From contig CANMMM010000007.1 of assembly GCA_947498935.1 (NCBI GenBank), positions 124,001 through 188,000 of the forward strand: a stretch of DNA of 64,000 bases. The letters are read 5' to 3'. Under the pieces are notes generated by a model. It worked only from the letters and a program-made list of their open reading frames with translations, was not told where the DNA came from and did no database searches. This DNA comes from an uncultured Aquimarina sp. Lineage in GTDB: Bacteria > Bacteroidota > Bacteroidia > Flavobacteriales > Flavobacteriaceae. Positions 1 through 10,418 of the stretch are shown here, one piece after another. Numbering within the stretch: position 1 is the first letter of the stretch; the number at the start of each line of letters is the position of its first letter. Made by a program: the position numbers and the translations under genes.

Positions 1-183
1 AATACAGTTTTATTTAGAAATGTTTCTCTCATAATATGTGGTACTATTTACTATATGTGTCTTAGTAGGGCAAAATGTTACCCTGTTTTCGACAAAAACT
101 TTGTATTGGTTACTAACTTTAACTTTCCACAAGCATTGCGCCTTACCAAAAATACAACAACCATTCGATTGATCACTCAGCTA

Positions 184-687
184 CTATGACATCATATATT
201 GCATTGTACCTCGTTTTTTCAGCTTTTTAATTCCAATTACCCCTGCTAACTTATTCAATCCGCTTTTTAACATTAGTCTAAATGCTATTTCCGTGAAAAT
301 AAACCTAAAGACTATTAAACTCATTAGAGTCGGAACTATTAGCGAAAGAATAATCTTTTTTCCTTTTGTAAATAAAGCTATTAAAAAACCAATTAATGGA
401 AACAGATATACAATCGATAACATTACTCGAAATGCTTTATGAATTCGAATTTCTAGTATTCCATTTTGCGATTTTAATTTCCCTTCAAGAATACAAAATG
501 CGCCGCGACCTCGTTTAGATGAGATAATTTTAAAACCGTTTTCATTCACCTGTCCGATAAACGCTTTTTTGGTCCATTGAGATGTAAGCGAGTCCGTAAT
601 ATAAGTGTTCTTTTGTAGTTCTGATATAGCATGTGTCTTGCCTTTTGTCAGTTCAAACTCGTAATTATTTTTCGGAAATACTTTCAT
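184..687 (-). CDS. hypothetical membrane protein
   Basis: ORF track; two hydrophobic segments near the C-terminal half; no family recognised. Confidence 0.6.
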   Translation of the reverse strand: MKVFPKNNYEFELTKGKTHAISELQKNTYITDSLTSQWTKKAFIGQVNENGFKIISSKRGRGAFCILEGKLKSQNGILEIRIHKAFRVMLSIVYLFPLIGFLIALFTKGKKIILSLIVPTLMSLIVFRFIFTEIAFRLMLKSGLNKLAGVIGIKKLKKRGTMQYMMS

Positions 688-746
688 TCAGCGTTCAGTT
701 ATGGAATAAGGTACAACAATTATATATGTATCTAAAAGTAGCTAGT

Positions 747-900
747 GAAGTGGTTAAAACTTCTTAGATTTTAGCGAACATCACAAGATTTTGCGACCAA
801 ATGCAGTAATTCTTTGTCCATTAGGAGCGCTACAAAATCTAAAAATTACAAAACTTGAGTATAAAAGATCTTTCTTATAGCAAAAAAATTAAACCACTTC
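747..900. repeat. family B palindromic repeat copy
   Basis: gaagtggttaaaact...attaaaccacttc termini; internal match to other B copies. Confidence 0.8.
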
Positions 901-907
901 CTTACAT

Positions 908-1069
908 AAAACTCATCTTGATTTTTTCTTTTCCCTAAAAAAAAACCTAAAATTCACCTGTATTTCGTTACTTTCTTTATCTATAGTGCTGCTATGAATT
1001 TCAAAAGCACCTTATCCAGTCAAATTTCCTCTCATTTTCGGTCAAAAACAAAAAGTCAAGATGAGTTCA
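908..1069. repeat. family C palindromic repeat copy
   Basis: aactcatcttgattttttcttttccc...cggtcaaaaacaaaaagtcaagatgagttca; matches copies at 22292 and 30156. Confidence 0.85.
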
Positions 1070-1073
1070 TGAT

Positions 1074-2549
1074 TTAAAATTTAAAAATGGTTAATTTTTT
1101 TTCTTTAACTCCTCTGCCAGCTAGTGTAATTTCTCTTATAAATATATTGTCTTTACTAAAATTAGCCTTATACAACACTTTTTTCATTTTAGAAGATCTA
1201 TTTAACATGAATTCTTTTATCTCAGGCTCTAAAATCATTGCGGCTAATACATCAGAAGTTATATGGTTTTTATTTGTTTTTTTATCTTTAAAAACAATAT
1301 TTGACTTCAAAAAATAATTTTCTTTTAATATTTTATTGTTATCAAAAAAATCTACAAGAGTACTACTATTGCTTGAAAACTCACCTGTATTCAAATCGAT
1401 TTTAAAAAAACCTTTCAAATCATCCAAATAACAATGAATTACAGCTAGATTATCATAAGTCGTAATTCCAATTTTCCTATTGATTAAATATCCATTAATT
1501 GTTTTCTTAAAAGGAAAATATGATTTCCAAATAAGCTCACCTCCTTTTTTAAATTGATAAGCATAAATACCATCTGCATTACCTACTCTATGTTGCTTTC
1601 CTTTTTTATTAGAATAATAACCATATACTAAAATCGTATTAGTTTCATTATTGATATATGTTGCACCATATCCAAAACCACCTCCATAAACAGAATCTAC
1701 ATAATTTACTATACCATTAGAATTAGAATTAGAAGGTAAAAAATATTCCCCTTCTTCTAAATTAACCTCTAATTTAGAATGAGAAGGCAAAAAATATTTT
1801 CCTCCTTCTAGATTAACCTCTAATTTAGAATAAGAAGCTATTTCTCCGTTATAAGTATTTTCAACTATATGATACACCTCTTTAGTAAAATCATTACTAA
1901 TCTCGTCTTTACTACCAAGAAAAAATGAGTTCTTATAATTTTGATTCATTAATTGCCAAGAAACACTTTTTTTATTGGTAATAATTTCTGGAGTTTTTAA
2001 AACAAAAGTTTCGCCTTTTAGATCTTCATTTCTTAAATTAAAAAGAAATATATCGTCATGATCATATTTCTTTTTTAGATTCTCCCTACCAGCTTTAGGA
2101 CCAATTATAGACCATCCATAATCATTAAAAAAATGAAAAACAGGGGTTAAACCAGATTTTTTATTCAATCTATTTAAAGTATTTTTTTCTCCGATAGGAT
2201 ATTCTTTTATGCTACCTTTTCTATCTATTAATTGATCTGAATTAATTGTATAGTCTAAATCTGTGGATAATCCTAAAAAACCTTTTGGAAACGTATTAGC
2301 TACTTTAATTTCAAAATTTGTGTCAAGATTTTTATCTAAAGATAATAGTCTATTTTCTTTAAAAGTTCTATAAACAACACCGTATACTTCTTTATTAATT
2401 TTTAATAATATTGTACCATCATTAGCGACTTTAAAAAAGTTTAAGTTTTCTTTTTGATCTAATTTTATCTCTTTTACTTTTTCTTGCGAAAAAATAAACG
2501 TTGAACTTATTATAAATAGAAAAGTAATTATTTTTTTGAAATTCTTCAT
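1074..2549 (-). CDS. hypothetical secreted protein with internal 17-aa tandem duplication
   Basis: ORF with N-terminal signal peptide (MKNFKKIITFLFIISSTFIFSQ). Confidence 0.65.
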   Translation of the reverse strand: MKNFKKIITFLFIISSTFIFSQEKVKEIKLDQKENLNFFKVANDGTILLKINKEVYGVVYRTFKENRLLSLDKNLDTNFEIKVANTFPKGFLGLSTDLDYTINSDQLIDRKGSIKEYPIGEKNTLNRLNKKSGLTPVFHFFNDYGWSIIGPKAGRENLKKKYDHDDIFLFNLRNEDLKGETFVLKTPEIITNKKSVSWQLMNQNYKNSFFLGSKDEISNDFTKEVYHIVENTYNGEIASYSKLEVNLEGGKYFLPSHSKLEVNLEEGEYFLPSNSNSNGIVNYVDSVYGGGFGYGATYINNETNTILVYGYYSNKKGKQHRVGNADGIYAYQFKKGGELIWKSYFPFKKTINGYLINRKIGITTYDNLAVIHCYLDDLKGFFKIDLNTGEFSSNSSTLVDFFDNNKILKENYFLKSNIVFKDKKTNKNHITSDVLAAMILEPEIKEFMLNRSSKMKKVLYKANFSKDNIFIREITLAGRGVKEKKLTIFKF

Positions 2550-2552
2550 TTT

Positions 2553-3173
2553 TTACATTTGTGAATTAAAAAGGTAAGTTAAATTTATAGAGAAATAACT
2601 AATACTTGCATTCAGCTCTCTACCGTTAGTAAATGCGCTAGTCGTATCTGTTCGATCTTCTATATAAGTTCCGGAAAGCATATTCCCAAAATTCTTATTG
2701 TAGCGTAAAGCTATTCTAAAGCTTTCAAAACCAATGCTTGTACCAAGAACATAAAATAGTTTAAAGGGGTCTGCAGTTTCAAGAGCCGAACTTAGATCAG
2801 GGTCATCCGAAGTCCATGAATTATAAACAGTAGTTCCTAAACCTGCTTGAGCTGTTAAATAAAAATTATTGTCTTCTGGTGTTAAGATAAAATAATTGTA
2901 AAGTGAAGTTAGAGCAATATTATTAATCCCTATAGGATTATTTATAACTGTTTCCTTATTTTCAAAATTATAATAACTAGAGGTAGATAAAGATTTATAT
3001 TCGTACCCAAATTCTATAATAAAGTCTGATTTTTGTGTTAAAAGTACTGCTGATGAAACACCAATTCCTAAACCTATGGCTCCTGAATCGGTAAAATCTT
3101 CAGAATTTATATTTGAGAAACTAGTGCCAGCATATAGGCTAAACTGGGTTTGTGAAGTTACTATGTTAGCCAT
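2553..3173 (-). CDS. outer membrane beta-barrel-like protein (5' end uncertain)
   Basis: ORF rich in alternating aromatic beta-strand patterns, terminal ...NLTYLF; signal peptide appears to extend upstream of the called ATG. Confidence 0.55.
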   Translation of the reverse strand: MANIVTSQTQFSLYAGTSFSNINSEDFTDSGAIGLGIGVSSAVLLTQKSDFIIEFGYEYKSLSTSSYYNFENKETVINNPIGINNIALTSLYNYFILTPEDNNFYLTAQAGLGTTVYNSWTSDDPDLSSALETADPFKLFYVLGTSIGFESFRIALRYNKNFGNMLSGTYIEDRTDTTSAFTNGRELNASISYFSINLTYLFNSQM

Positions 3174-3467
3174 GAGTATGGCAATTACAATACTAATTTT
3201 TTTTTCAAAATATTTTTTTTAGTTAATACATTTTTTGAGGCAGCAATATTAGTAATAAATATTCAACTTTATTTTCTTTATAAAAGAAAATTTTTAAAAA
3301 TTTGATTTAACTATTATTGGCTTAAAGTTTAACAATTACAATGCACAACAAAAGCACACATATCACTGATTTACAATCAGTTAACCAATGAAATTTCAAT
3401 TATTTGTAATTAATTACCATTCAAAACTAAAACCATAGCTAATGACACGGGATGCTGAACAGCGTAT

Positions 3468-3974
3468 TTACTTTTCATATCCGTGCTTCTTTCTCCAATT
3501 AGATAATTCGATTTCGTCTTCTGGAGAAAGTTTTAACCTTTCCTTTTCAGATAAATGAGATGAGTACATAAAGACCCCTATCCAAAATAGGGTTCCTGTT
3601 AAAAGTAAAACAAATCGTTGCTTAAATTTTAATGTAAAATTTTCATTATATAACTCAATAAGATCTTTTCCTACCGTCCATTTGCCAACAAGAATAAAAG
3701 GTGCAACTGCAAAAATGTACAACATTCTTAATTTAGTACAACTTTCGAGCTTATTTTGCTCTAATGTGCTAGCTAATTCCGTAAAATATTCATCCGTTTC
3801 TTTCTCCCACTTAGCAATACACTTTTCTTGTGTTTTTTTAGAAACATTTCTTTTTTTAAGCTCTCGCTCGGATTGCTTAATTACTTCTTCATTCCAATGA
3901 TCTTTTCCCAAGTAAATAATTTTGATTAGTTCCTCAGTTTTGCGTTCGGATATTGGTGGAGTGAATTCAGTCAT
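3468..3974 (-). CDS. hypothetical membrane protein
   Basis: ORF, C-terminal hydrophobic segments. Confidence 0.55.
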   Translation of the reverse strand: MTEFTPPISERKTEELIKIIYLGKDHWNEEVIKQSERELKKRNVSKKTQEKCIAKWEKETDEYFTELASTLEQNKLESCTKLRMLYIFAVAPFILVGKWTVGKDLIELYNENFTLKFKQRFVLLLTGTLFWIGVFMYSSHLSEKERLKLSPEDEIELSNWRKKHGYEK

Positions 3975-4191
3975 TTATAATCGTACCGTATAATAGCTTA
4001 CAAACTATCCCTATCTTATTTTGTTTATTACAAATATAAAAAGAATAGTCTGCCTGTCCCCCATTCACCAAACCGTATGTAAACTTTTCGCTTAGCGTTC
4101 TTTATTACGTTTACATGAGTGTTTTCAAACATGCATACTTCCTATGGTTTATACGCTATAACATTTTTATGAATACCCAACTTGTATTTCT

Positions 4192-4279
4192 GCGTTAGGG
4201 ATAGCAGCGGCATCCTTTTTTGGTTTTCTGAAAAACCAAAAAAGATATAGCGTATAGCCCGACCCTTGTGGTAACGCCC
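4192..4279 (+). repeat. family A hairpin repeat (AT-rich core subtype)
   Basis: gcgttagggatagcagcggcatccttttttggtttt...aaaaccaaaaaagatatagcgtatagcccgacccttgtggtaacgccc. Confidence 0.9.
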
Positions 4280-4342
4280 AAAAAATAAATACCAATATTG
4301 ATGAAATACAATACGTCTACCCCCTTTTTAGTTCGTACTTAC

Positions 4343-4462
4343 TGAAGTCATCTTGATTTTTTATTTTTGAAATTCATAGCAGTGCTACGGATAAAAAAAG
4401 TAACGAAATACAGGTAAATTTCGGTCATTTTTTAGGGAAAAGAAAAAGTCAAGATGAGTTCA
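4343..4462. repeat. family C repeat, internally deleted, reverse orientation
   Basis: tgaagtcatcttgattttttatttttgaaattcatagcagtgctacggataaaaaaagtaacg...aaaagtcaagatgagttca. Confidence 0.85.
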
Positions 4463-4592
4463 CAAAAAAATCAATTTGATATGACTCGGAATATTAATAA
4501 TTTTACCGACTGATTTTTACAATAAAAAAAGTACACTTTGTTTGTGGGGTAGCTTATATCATTTCACAAACAAGGTTAAAGGTTCTACATTC

Positions 4593-5216
4593 ATGACTAC
4601 AGCCCTATTCCACCCTGCTTATTTTGGTTCTATTGCTCAATATATACATATGGCACAATCCGATGCAATGATGTTCGAGGATTGTGATAATTACCAAAAA
4701 CAAACGTATCGCAATAGAATGTATATCTACGGGGCAAATGGAAAGCTATTACTGACCATTCCTATAAAGCATACGGGCACTAAAGAAAGACAACTGTACA
4801 AAGAGGTGCGCATCGAAAATGAATTTAGATGGCAATTGCTGCATTGGCGTTCGCTAGAAACGGCTTACCGCACTTCTCCTTTCTTTGAGTTTTATGAGGA
4901 TGAATTCGCTCCTCTTTTTGAGAAAAAGAAAGATTTTTTGATCGATTTTAATTATGAGTGTATGCAAACCGTATGGGATTGCCTACAACTGGATATTCCA
5001 TATAGCAAAACGACTCGTTTTGAAAAAGATCCTACGGGATTAAAAGATTACAGATCGTTGATCAATGCTAAAAAAGAGCATATTTCTTCTATGCCTTCTT
5101 ATATTCAGGTGTTTTCGGATAAGTTTGGTTTTGTGCCTAATCTGTCTATCCTAGACTTGCTGTTTAATGAAGGGACTAATGCGCTTACCTATCTAGAAAG
5201 TCAAACTACGCTCTAA
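4593..5216 (+). CDS. WbqC family protein
   Basis: MTTALFHPAYFGSIAQYIHMAQSD...; start moved from 4542 to the internal ATG that begins the family-like N-terminus. Confidence 0.8.
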   Translation: MTTALFHPAYFGSIAQYIHMAQSDAMMFEDCDNYQKQTYRNRMYIYGANGKLLLTIPIKHTGTKERQLYKEVRIENEFRWQLLHWRSLETAYRTSPFFEFYEDEFAPLFEKKKDFLIDFNYECMQTVWDCLQLDIPYSKTTRFEKDPTGLKDYRSLINAKKEHISSMPSYIQVFSDKFGFVPNLSILDLLFNEGTNALTYLESQTTL

Positions 5217-5533
5217 TGCTTCGTTTTGGAATTCACTACGGGTGTCATTTTATTGTACCATTAGTCATTGCATTGTTATTTTTTCCGAAGCAATGGGTCA
5301 GAATATACCTAATCGGACTTGCTGTTATGTGTATTGATCTAGATCACTTATTGGCTGATCCTATTTTTGATCCTAATCGCTGTAGTGTGGGTTTTCATGT
5401 ATTGCATAATACCTATGCAATTATCGGCTACTGTATCCTAAGTATATTTCCGAAAACTCGATACATTGGTATCGCGCTATTATGGCATATCTGTACCGAT
5501 CTAATCGATTGCTGGCTACACACAGTCATGTAA
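5216..5533 (+). CDS. DUF6122-like small membrane protein
   Basis: MLRFGIHYGCHFIVPL...CIDLDHLLADPIFDPNRCSVGFHVLH; overlaps the WbqC gene stop. Confidence 0.65.
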   Translation: MLRFGIHYGCHFIVPLVIALLFFPKQWVRIYLIGLAVMCIDLDHLLADPIFDPNRCSVGFHVLHNTYAIIGYCILSIFPKTRYIGIALLWHICTDLIDCWLHTVM

Positions 5534-5590
5534 TGCATCAATAATCGCTTTTAGCAAGTTCCCTATTTTTCTGCATTTAGCAATTAACTG

Positions 5591-5683
5591 CTTTAGGGAT
5601 CGTATATGAGCATCTAGCAGTACGACCTAAGTAATGTGAGGAATTGTAATGGATAGCCCGACCTCCGAATAAAGGTTACGCCC
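5591..5683 (+). repeat. family A repeat, degenerate, second core subtype
   Basis: tttagggatcgt...gaggaattgtaatggatagcccgacc...ggttacgccc. Confidence 0.7.
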
Positions 5684-5694
5684 AAAAAAACAGC

Positions 5695-6102
5695 TTATAC
5701 TTTATCTGTTGTACAACAATGATCTGTCTTACACTGACAGTAATTTAAGTTATATAAATGCAATACAATCAATACAATAGTAACAGCATATATAACCACC
5801 TCGGGTATGGGAAATAATTCTAGTTTTTCGTTGAGTATCGTTGCCGCCAATGCACTCCAACTACTCCACAAAGCAACTTTCATGTATTTTTTAGAAGAAA
5901 CATGCGTAGCACGATATACTGCAAAAAACGAAATCGCTAAAAACACATAATCTAAACTACGCCACCAAGAGAGTGCCATCGTATTAGTATGTGCTACTCC
6001 TGCCTGTGCTATAAAAAGTAATGGCGTCGCTATACAATGTAGCACACATAAGGTACTGGCCAATACCCCTATAGTATCTGGTTTATATTCTGTGAATTTC
6101 AT
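5695..6102 (-). CDS. MerC domain protein
   Basis: four-TM protein with CVLHCIATPLLF motif; divergent from a Fur-family gene. Confidence 0.75.
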   Translation of the reverse strand: MKFTEYKPDTIGVLASTLCVLHCIATPLLFIAQAGVAHTNTMALSWWRSLDYVFLAISFFAVYRATHVSSKKYMKVALWSSWSALAATILNEKLELFPIPEVVIYAVTIVLIVLHLYNLNYCQCKTDHCCTTDKV

Positions 6103-6133
6103 TGGTAATGATTACTAATTACAATTTGGGGTG

Positions 6134-6163
6134 CAAATATACAGATATCCTTTGTTACTGCAA
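6134..6163 (-). promoter_or_regulatory. predicted promoter of merC-like gene, TTG-N19-TATATTTG
   Basis: Bacteroidota consensus -33 TTG and -7 TAnnTTTG read on the minus strand with 19-nt spacer. Confidence 0.55.
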
Positions 6164-6186
6164 CTTAGTTGTAATAAATTTGTAAT

Positions 6187-6579
6187 ATGGGAATTATACG
6201 AAAAACACAGTCTATCACGATTTTACTTAATGAGTTTGCCGATGACACTGTTGCCATTGCTGCTACTGAGTTAGCTAAGCGTCTCAAAACCCAATTAAAC
6301 AAAACTACGATTTATCGACTGCTGAGCAAATTAGAAGATGATGGCATTGTACATTCTTTTTTAGACCGTAACGGTACGAAATGGTATGCAAAATGTACTG
6401 GATGTACTACGGCAAAGCATGCCGATATTCACCCCCATTTTCAATGTACGGATTGCGGAAAAGTAGATTGCCTATCGATAGAAATCCCTATTCCTAATAT
6501 CCCCAATAGAAAGGTTACCATTTCCCAGATGTTACTACAGGGTAAATGTGAGCACTGCCTAGCACAATCTTCTGACTAA
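6187..6579 (+). CDS. Fur family transcriptional regulator
   Basis: winged-helix N-terminus plus HPHFQCTDCGKVDCL and C-terminal CEHC metal-binding pattern. Confidence 0.85.
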   Translation: MGIIRKTQSITILLNEFADDTVAIAATELAKRLKTQLNKTTIYRLLSKLEDDGIVHSFLDRNGTKWYAKCTGCTTAKHADIHPHFQCTDCGKVDCLSIEIPIPNIPNRKVTISQMLLQGKCEHCLAQSSD

Positions 6580-6746
6580 TGCACATATTATATTAAGAAT
6601 TACAGCATTAAAAACAAACCAACTTCAAATCCTTAACAAAAATCTCACAAAATTAACAAAAAATTAGTAGTACATTTATAGTGTTAACGACAGCTTTTTC
6701 AGACAAAAAAGCAAACCACACACTCTAACAAAACTTAATACTACCT

Positions 6747-9700
6747 ATGAAAACTACTTTTCTTACACTCTCCCTATGCCTTATTCAGACATTTTTATGG
6801 GCACAATCTCCCTGCGAGTATCGAAACATTCGAGAGATTTTAGCAAATCCGTATACGAATGGCAAAGGCCAAAAAACTACTTTTAACGATATCACCCAAG
6901 AGGCGGATCATTTTTTTAGTATCAAATGTCCAAACCTAACTCGCAAAGAAATGGCCAGTGGCGCCTTTAAAGATGATGATTTTGTAAAATACGAACGTTG
7001 GAAACACTTTTGGAAATACCGCCTCAATGCAGATGGTACACTTGGAGATATTACTACTCATAAAAAAAACAAACAGCATAGATCCAGCAAAACAGCATCG
7101 TGTAGTAATGCGAATTACCAAACCAATTGGTCTGAGGTGAATTATAATGGAAATTTCGGGTACCAAATAGATATGGGACGTGTAAGTAGTATCGGGTTTC
7201 ACCCGACTGCTCCGAATACGTTTTGGGTAGGAGCTGCTTTTGGTGGTTTATGGAAAACGACTGATGGAGGACAAACGTATAGCATTGTAAATGATGACTT
7301 GCCACATACAGCTGTAGCAGACATTATCGTAGACAGTACGAATCCAGATCGATTATTTATTGCGCTTAGTGATATTGTATGGTATGGACCTGCAGGTATC
7401 GGGATTTATGAATCTACAGATGGAGGGGTTACGTTTGCTCCGACGAGCCTTACCTTTACTCTCCCACAAAATATTCGGATATACGAAATAGATGTAAACC
7501 CTAATGATCCTTCAGAATTACTCGTAGCTACTTCTGATGGGTTATACAGAACAGACGACTATTTTGCTACTCATACAAAGATATACAGTGGCGATTTTAG
7601 AGCGGTTAGGTACAGCTTACATTCAAATGATGCATATGCTGGGGGCGCTAGCGGAGAGTTCTACAAAAGTACTGATAATGGAGTAACTTTTACCTTCGAT
7701 AGGGATTTTGGAAATGGCCAAGTAAGAATTAGCGTCTCTAACAAACAAGCATCGGGTTATGTAGCCCTGACCAATGATACCAATCTGGCGGTATCTAGTG
7801 ATTTTGGACAGACATTCTATCAGCGTACGATACCTGAAACCAACAGTGTCGTTGCATTTGCCAATGGATCGGATACTAATATCGCTATTGGTAATTTCGA
7901 GTGTTATCGATCTTCTAATGGCGGAAACAGCTTCCAAGCTACTACACATTGGTTGGGCGAACAGGGATTGCCTTTTGTACACGTAGACCAAAGAAATATC
8001 TATACCAATCCACTACAGAATGATTATATCTACTATTGTAATGACGGTGGAGTTTTTAGATATAGTGTGAGTTCCAATAGCTTCGAAAATCTATCCCGTG
8101 ATTTATATATCACTCAATATTACGACATCGCTGTATCTCAAACTGCAGCTAATGTCCTTGGGGCAGGATCACAAGATAATGGAAATGTAACTCGAAATGC
8201 GAATGGACAGTGGCAAAGCTATGAGCCGACAGCAGATGGTATGGGACAAGAGATTGATTTTACCAATCCTGCAATCCGATATTATTCGATTCAGTTAGGT
8301 GCATTGCGCAGATGGAACAACGGATCACTAAGTTACATATCCCCTCCTAACCAGAATGGTAAAGGTGCTTGGGAAACTCCTTTTAAACTAGACCCTACTA
8401 ATGCGAGCCGTATCATTATTGGGTATAAAAGTGTATATGCATCGGATAATAGAGGAAACTCCTGGACCAATATTGGCGCTAATATCAGTGCTAATAACCT
8501 AGAGCAGATAGCCATCGCACAGTCAAACAGTAATCGTATCTACGCCTCTCAATACAATACTGTCTATGCAAAAAATCCTGCTAATACTTCTTGGACTTCG
8601 TATACGACTCCTGTGTATCAATATATTTCGGATTTAGAGGTGCATCCTACACAAGAGAATACCCTATACATCTCCTACGGAGGATTTACTGATAGTGGCA
8701 AAGTATATCGCTCTACCGATGGAGGCGTTAATTGGGTAAATATCTCTTATAACCTACCCAATACTCCTATATTATCGCTAGAAACGTATAATACGATAGA
8801 GGGATCGATTTTTGTAGGTACCTACAATGGCGTATATTATTTAAAAAATGGCGGTACTGCTTGGGAAAAATATGGTTGCTTGCCTAACACCTCGGTTAAT
8901 GATATTGAAATCCAATACCTGAATGGCGATAAGATATTTGTAGGTACGCATGGACGAGGTATCTTCGAAGCCCCACTGACCAATCTAGAATGTGATAATA
9001 ATGTCATTGCCTATGTAAATGATGGTACGAATTGGTTACAACAAAACACACTTACTAGCTGTATAGGAGACAATATCTATTTAGGAATGCAAAACATCGG
9101 TACACAGAATGTACAAATACAGTATCCAGATGGTACTATCGATACGACTCCGGACTTATCTACAGCATGGGCGTTCAATAATATCCAAGCAGCAGATGCG
9201 GGGGTATATGTCGTATCGTATGATAATGGAAGCTGCATCGGACAAACAAGCATTACACTCAATATCCCTGAACCACTCGCACTAATTCCGTATGTAAATG
9301 ATGGAAATTCTTGGTTACAACAAGGAGAACTAGCGGTATGTAGCGGCACAAATATTTATATAGGTGTGCAGAATGCTGGTGTACAAAATTTCGAAATCAC
9401 CTACCCAGATGGCACTACCGACACCACTCCTGATCTCTCTACAGCGTGGGCTTTGAACAATGTACAACCCGAAGATTCGGGCATCTATACCGTTCGCTAT
9501 GATAATCAAGCGGACTGTTCTAATAACATCAGTACACAAACAATCAATCTCACCGTACATGCCGATAATCCTGATCTTTCAAATGCTGTAACTGCTGATA
9601 TCAATCAAAATGGCTATAATGCGTTTGCTAATTTTACTACTTTAGAAATTGACGAGGGATCGCAACTAGCACTAGCACTACCTGCCTCTTTATTCGAAGG

Positions 9701-10142
9701 AACAGTACGCTGGACCGCTCCTAACGGCACTATATATGAGACGCATGAGATTAGTTTTGATAATGCTACCACTACTAATGTAGAAGGAGATTGGTCTGTG
9801 ACAGCTTACTTTACTAATGATTGTCCTTCTGGAAGCACAGACACGCAAACAATGAACTTTTCTATAGATCTCAATAGAATTCTATCAACACCTGAAACTA
9901 CTGCTACAGCATTAGAAATATATCCTATTCCTGCAGATAAAACGGTCTTTATAAAAGGGATGATACCGATCGATCAGAGCACCGTGTACCTATTAGACCT
10001 TAGAGGAAAACGAATACAAACTAAAACAATGTTCCAAAACAGTACAGTAGCCATTGATGTATCGGACATTCCAAAAGGGATTTATATGCTATTGATCACG
10101 CAAGAAAATAGTACTAGCATACAGAAATTGATTAAAGATTAA
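6747..10142 (+). CDS. secreted BNR/VPS10-like beta-propeller protein with T9SS type A C-terminal sorting domain
   Basis: repeated STDGG/TTDGG propeller motifs; C-terminus ALEIYPIPADKTVFIKG...DLRGKRI...DVSDIPKGIYMLLI...QKLIKD. Confidence 0.85.
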   Translation: MKTTFLTLSLCLIQTFLWAQSPCEYRNIREILANPYTNGKGQKTTFNDITQEADHFFSIKCPNLTRKEMASGAFKDDDFVKYERWKHFWKYRLNADGTLGDITTHKKNKQHRSSKTASCSNANYQTNWSEVNYNGNFGYQIDMGRVSSIGFHPTAPNTFWVGAAFGGLWKTTDGGQTYSIVNDDLPHTAVADIIVDSTNPDRLFIALSDIVWYGPAGIGIYESTDGGVTFAPTSLTFTLPQNIRIYEIDVNPNDPSELLVATSDGLYRTDDYFATHTKIYSGDFRAVRYSLHSNDAYAGGASGEFYKSTDNGVTFTFDRDFGNGQVRISVSNKQASGYVALTNDTNLAVSSDFGQTFYQRTIPETNSVVAFANGSDTNIAIGNFECYRSSNGGNSFQATTHWLGEQGLPFVHVDQRNIYTNPLQNDYIYYCNDGGVFRYSVSSNSFENLSRDLYITQYYDIAVSQTAANVLGAGSQDNGNVTRNANGQWQSYEPTADGMGQEIDFTNPAIRYYSIQLGALRRWNNGSLSYISPPNQNGKGAWETPFKLDPTNASRIIIGYKSVYASDNRGNSWTNIGANISANNLEQIAIAQSNSNRIYASQYNTVYAKNPANTSWTSYTTPVYQYISDLEVHPTQENTLYISYGGFTDSGKVYRSTDGGVNWVNISYNLPNTPILSLETYNTIEGSIFVGTYNGVYYLKNGGTAWEKYGCLPNTSVNDIEIQYLNGDKIFVGTHGRGIFEAPLTNLECDNNVIAYVNDGTNWLQQNTLTSCIGDNIYLGMQNIGTQNVQIQYPDGTIDTTPDLSTAWAFNNIQAADAGVYVVSYDNGSCIGQTSITLNIPEPLALIPYVNDGNSWLQQGELAVCSGTNIYIGVQNAGVQNFEITYPDGTTDTTPDLSTAWALNNVQPEDSGIYTVRYDNQADCSNNISTQTINLTVHADNPDLSNAVTADINQNGYNAFANFTTLEIDEGSQLALALPASLFEGTVRWTAPNGTIYETHEISFDNATTTNVEGDWSVTAYFTNDCPSGSTDTQTMNFSIDLNRILSTPETTATALEIYPIPADKTVFIKGMIPIDQSTVYLLDLRGKRIQTKTMFQNSTVAIDVSDIPKGIYMLLITQENSTSIQKLIKD

Positions 10143-10147
10143 TTGAT

Positions 10148-10165
10148 AAAAGTGTAAACCACTTC
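10148..10165. repeat. family B terminal fragment
   Basis: aaaagtgtaaaccacttc. Confidence 0.5.
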
Positions 10166-10245
10166 AATACACAGTGCTATTTGCACTGGGTCAATTTGCT
10201 AAATTTAGTATGGGTCCTTTGGTTAGAAATCAAAGGATTCATAAT

Positions 10246-10406
10246 GAAGTGGTTTACACTTGTTTTGATTTCAGCGAAAAACCAAGATTTTGTGATCAAA
10301 TACAGTGATTTTTTAGTTGCATAGCAGCGCTCGAAAACTCAAAAATTACAAAATTTGAGTGCAAAAGATCGTTTTTATAACAAATTGAAAAAAGTTTAAA
10401 CCACTT
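10246..10406. repeat. family B palindromic repeat copy
   Basis: gaagtggtttacact...gaaaaaagtttaaaccactt. Confidence 0.9.
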
Positions 10407-10418
10407 TTATTAATAAGC

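Noticed and set aside
5695-6102. Mercury resistance operon
   Set aside because: Only a MerC-like protein is present, divergent from a Fur-family gene; no merA, merT, merP or MerR-type mercury regulator adjacent.
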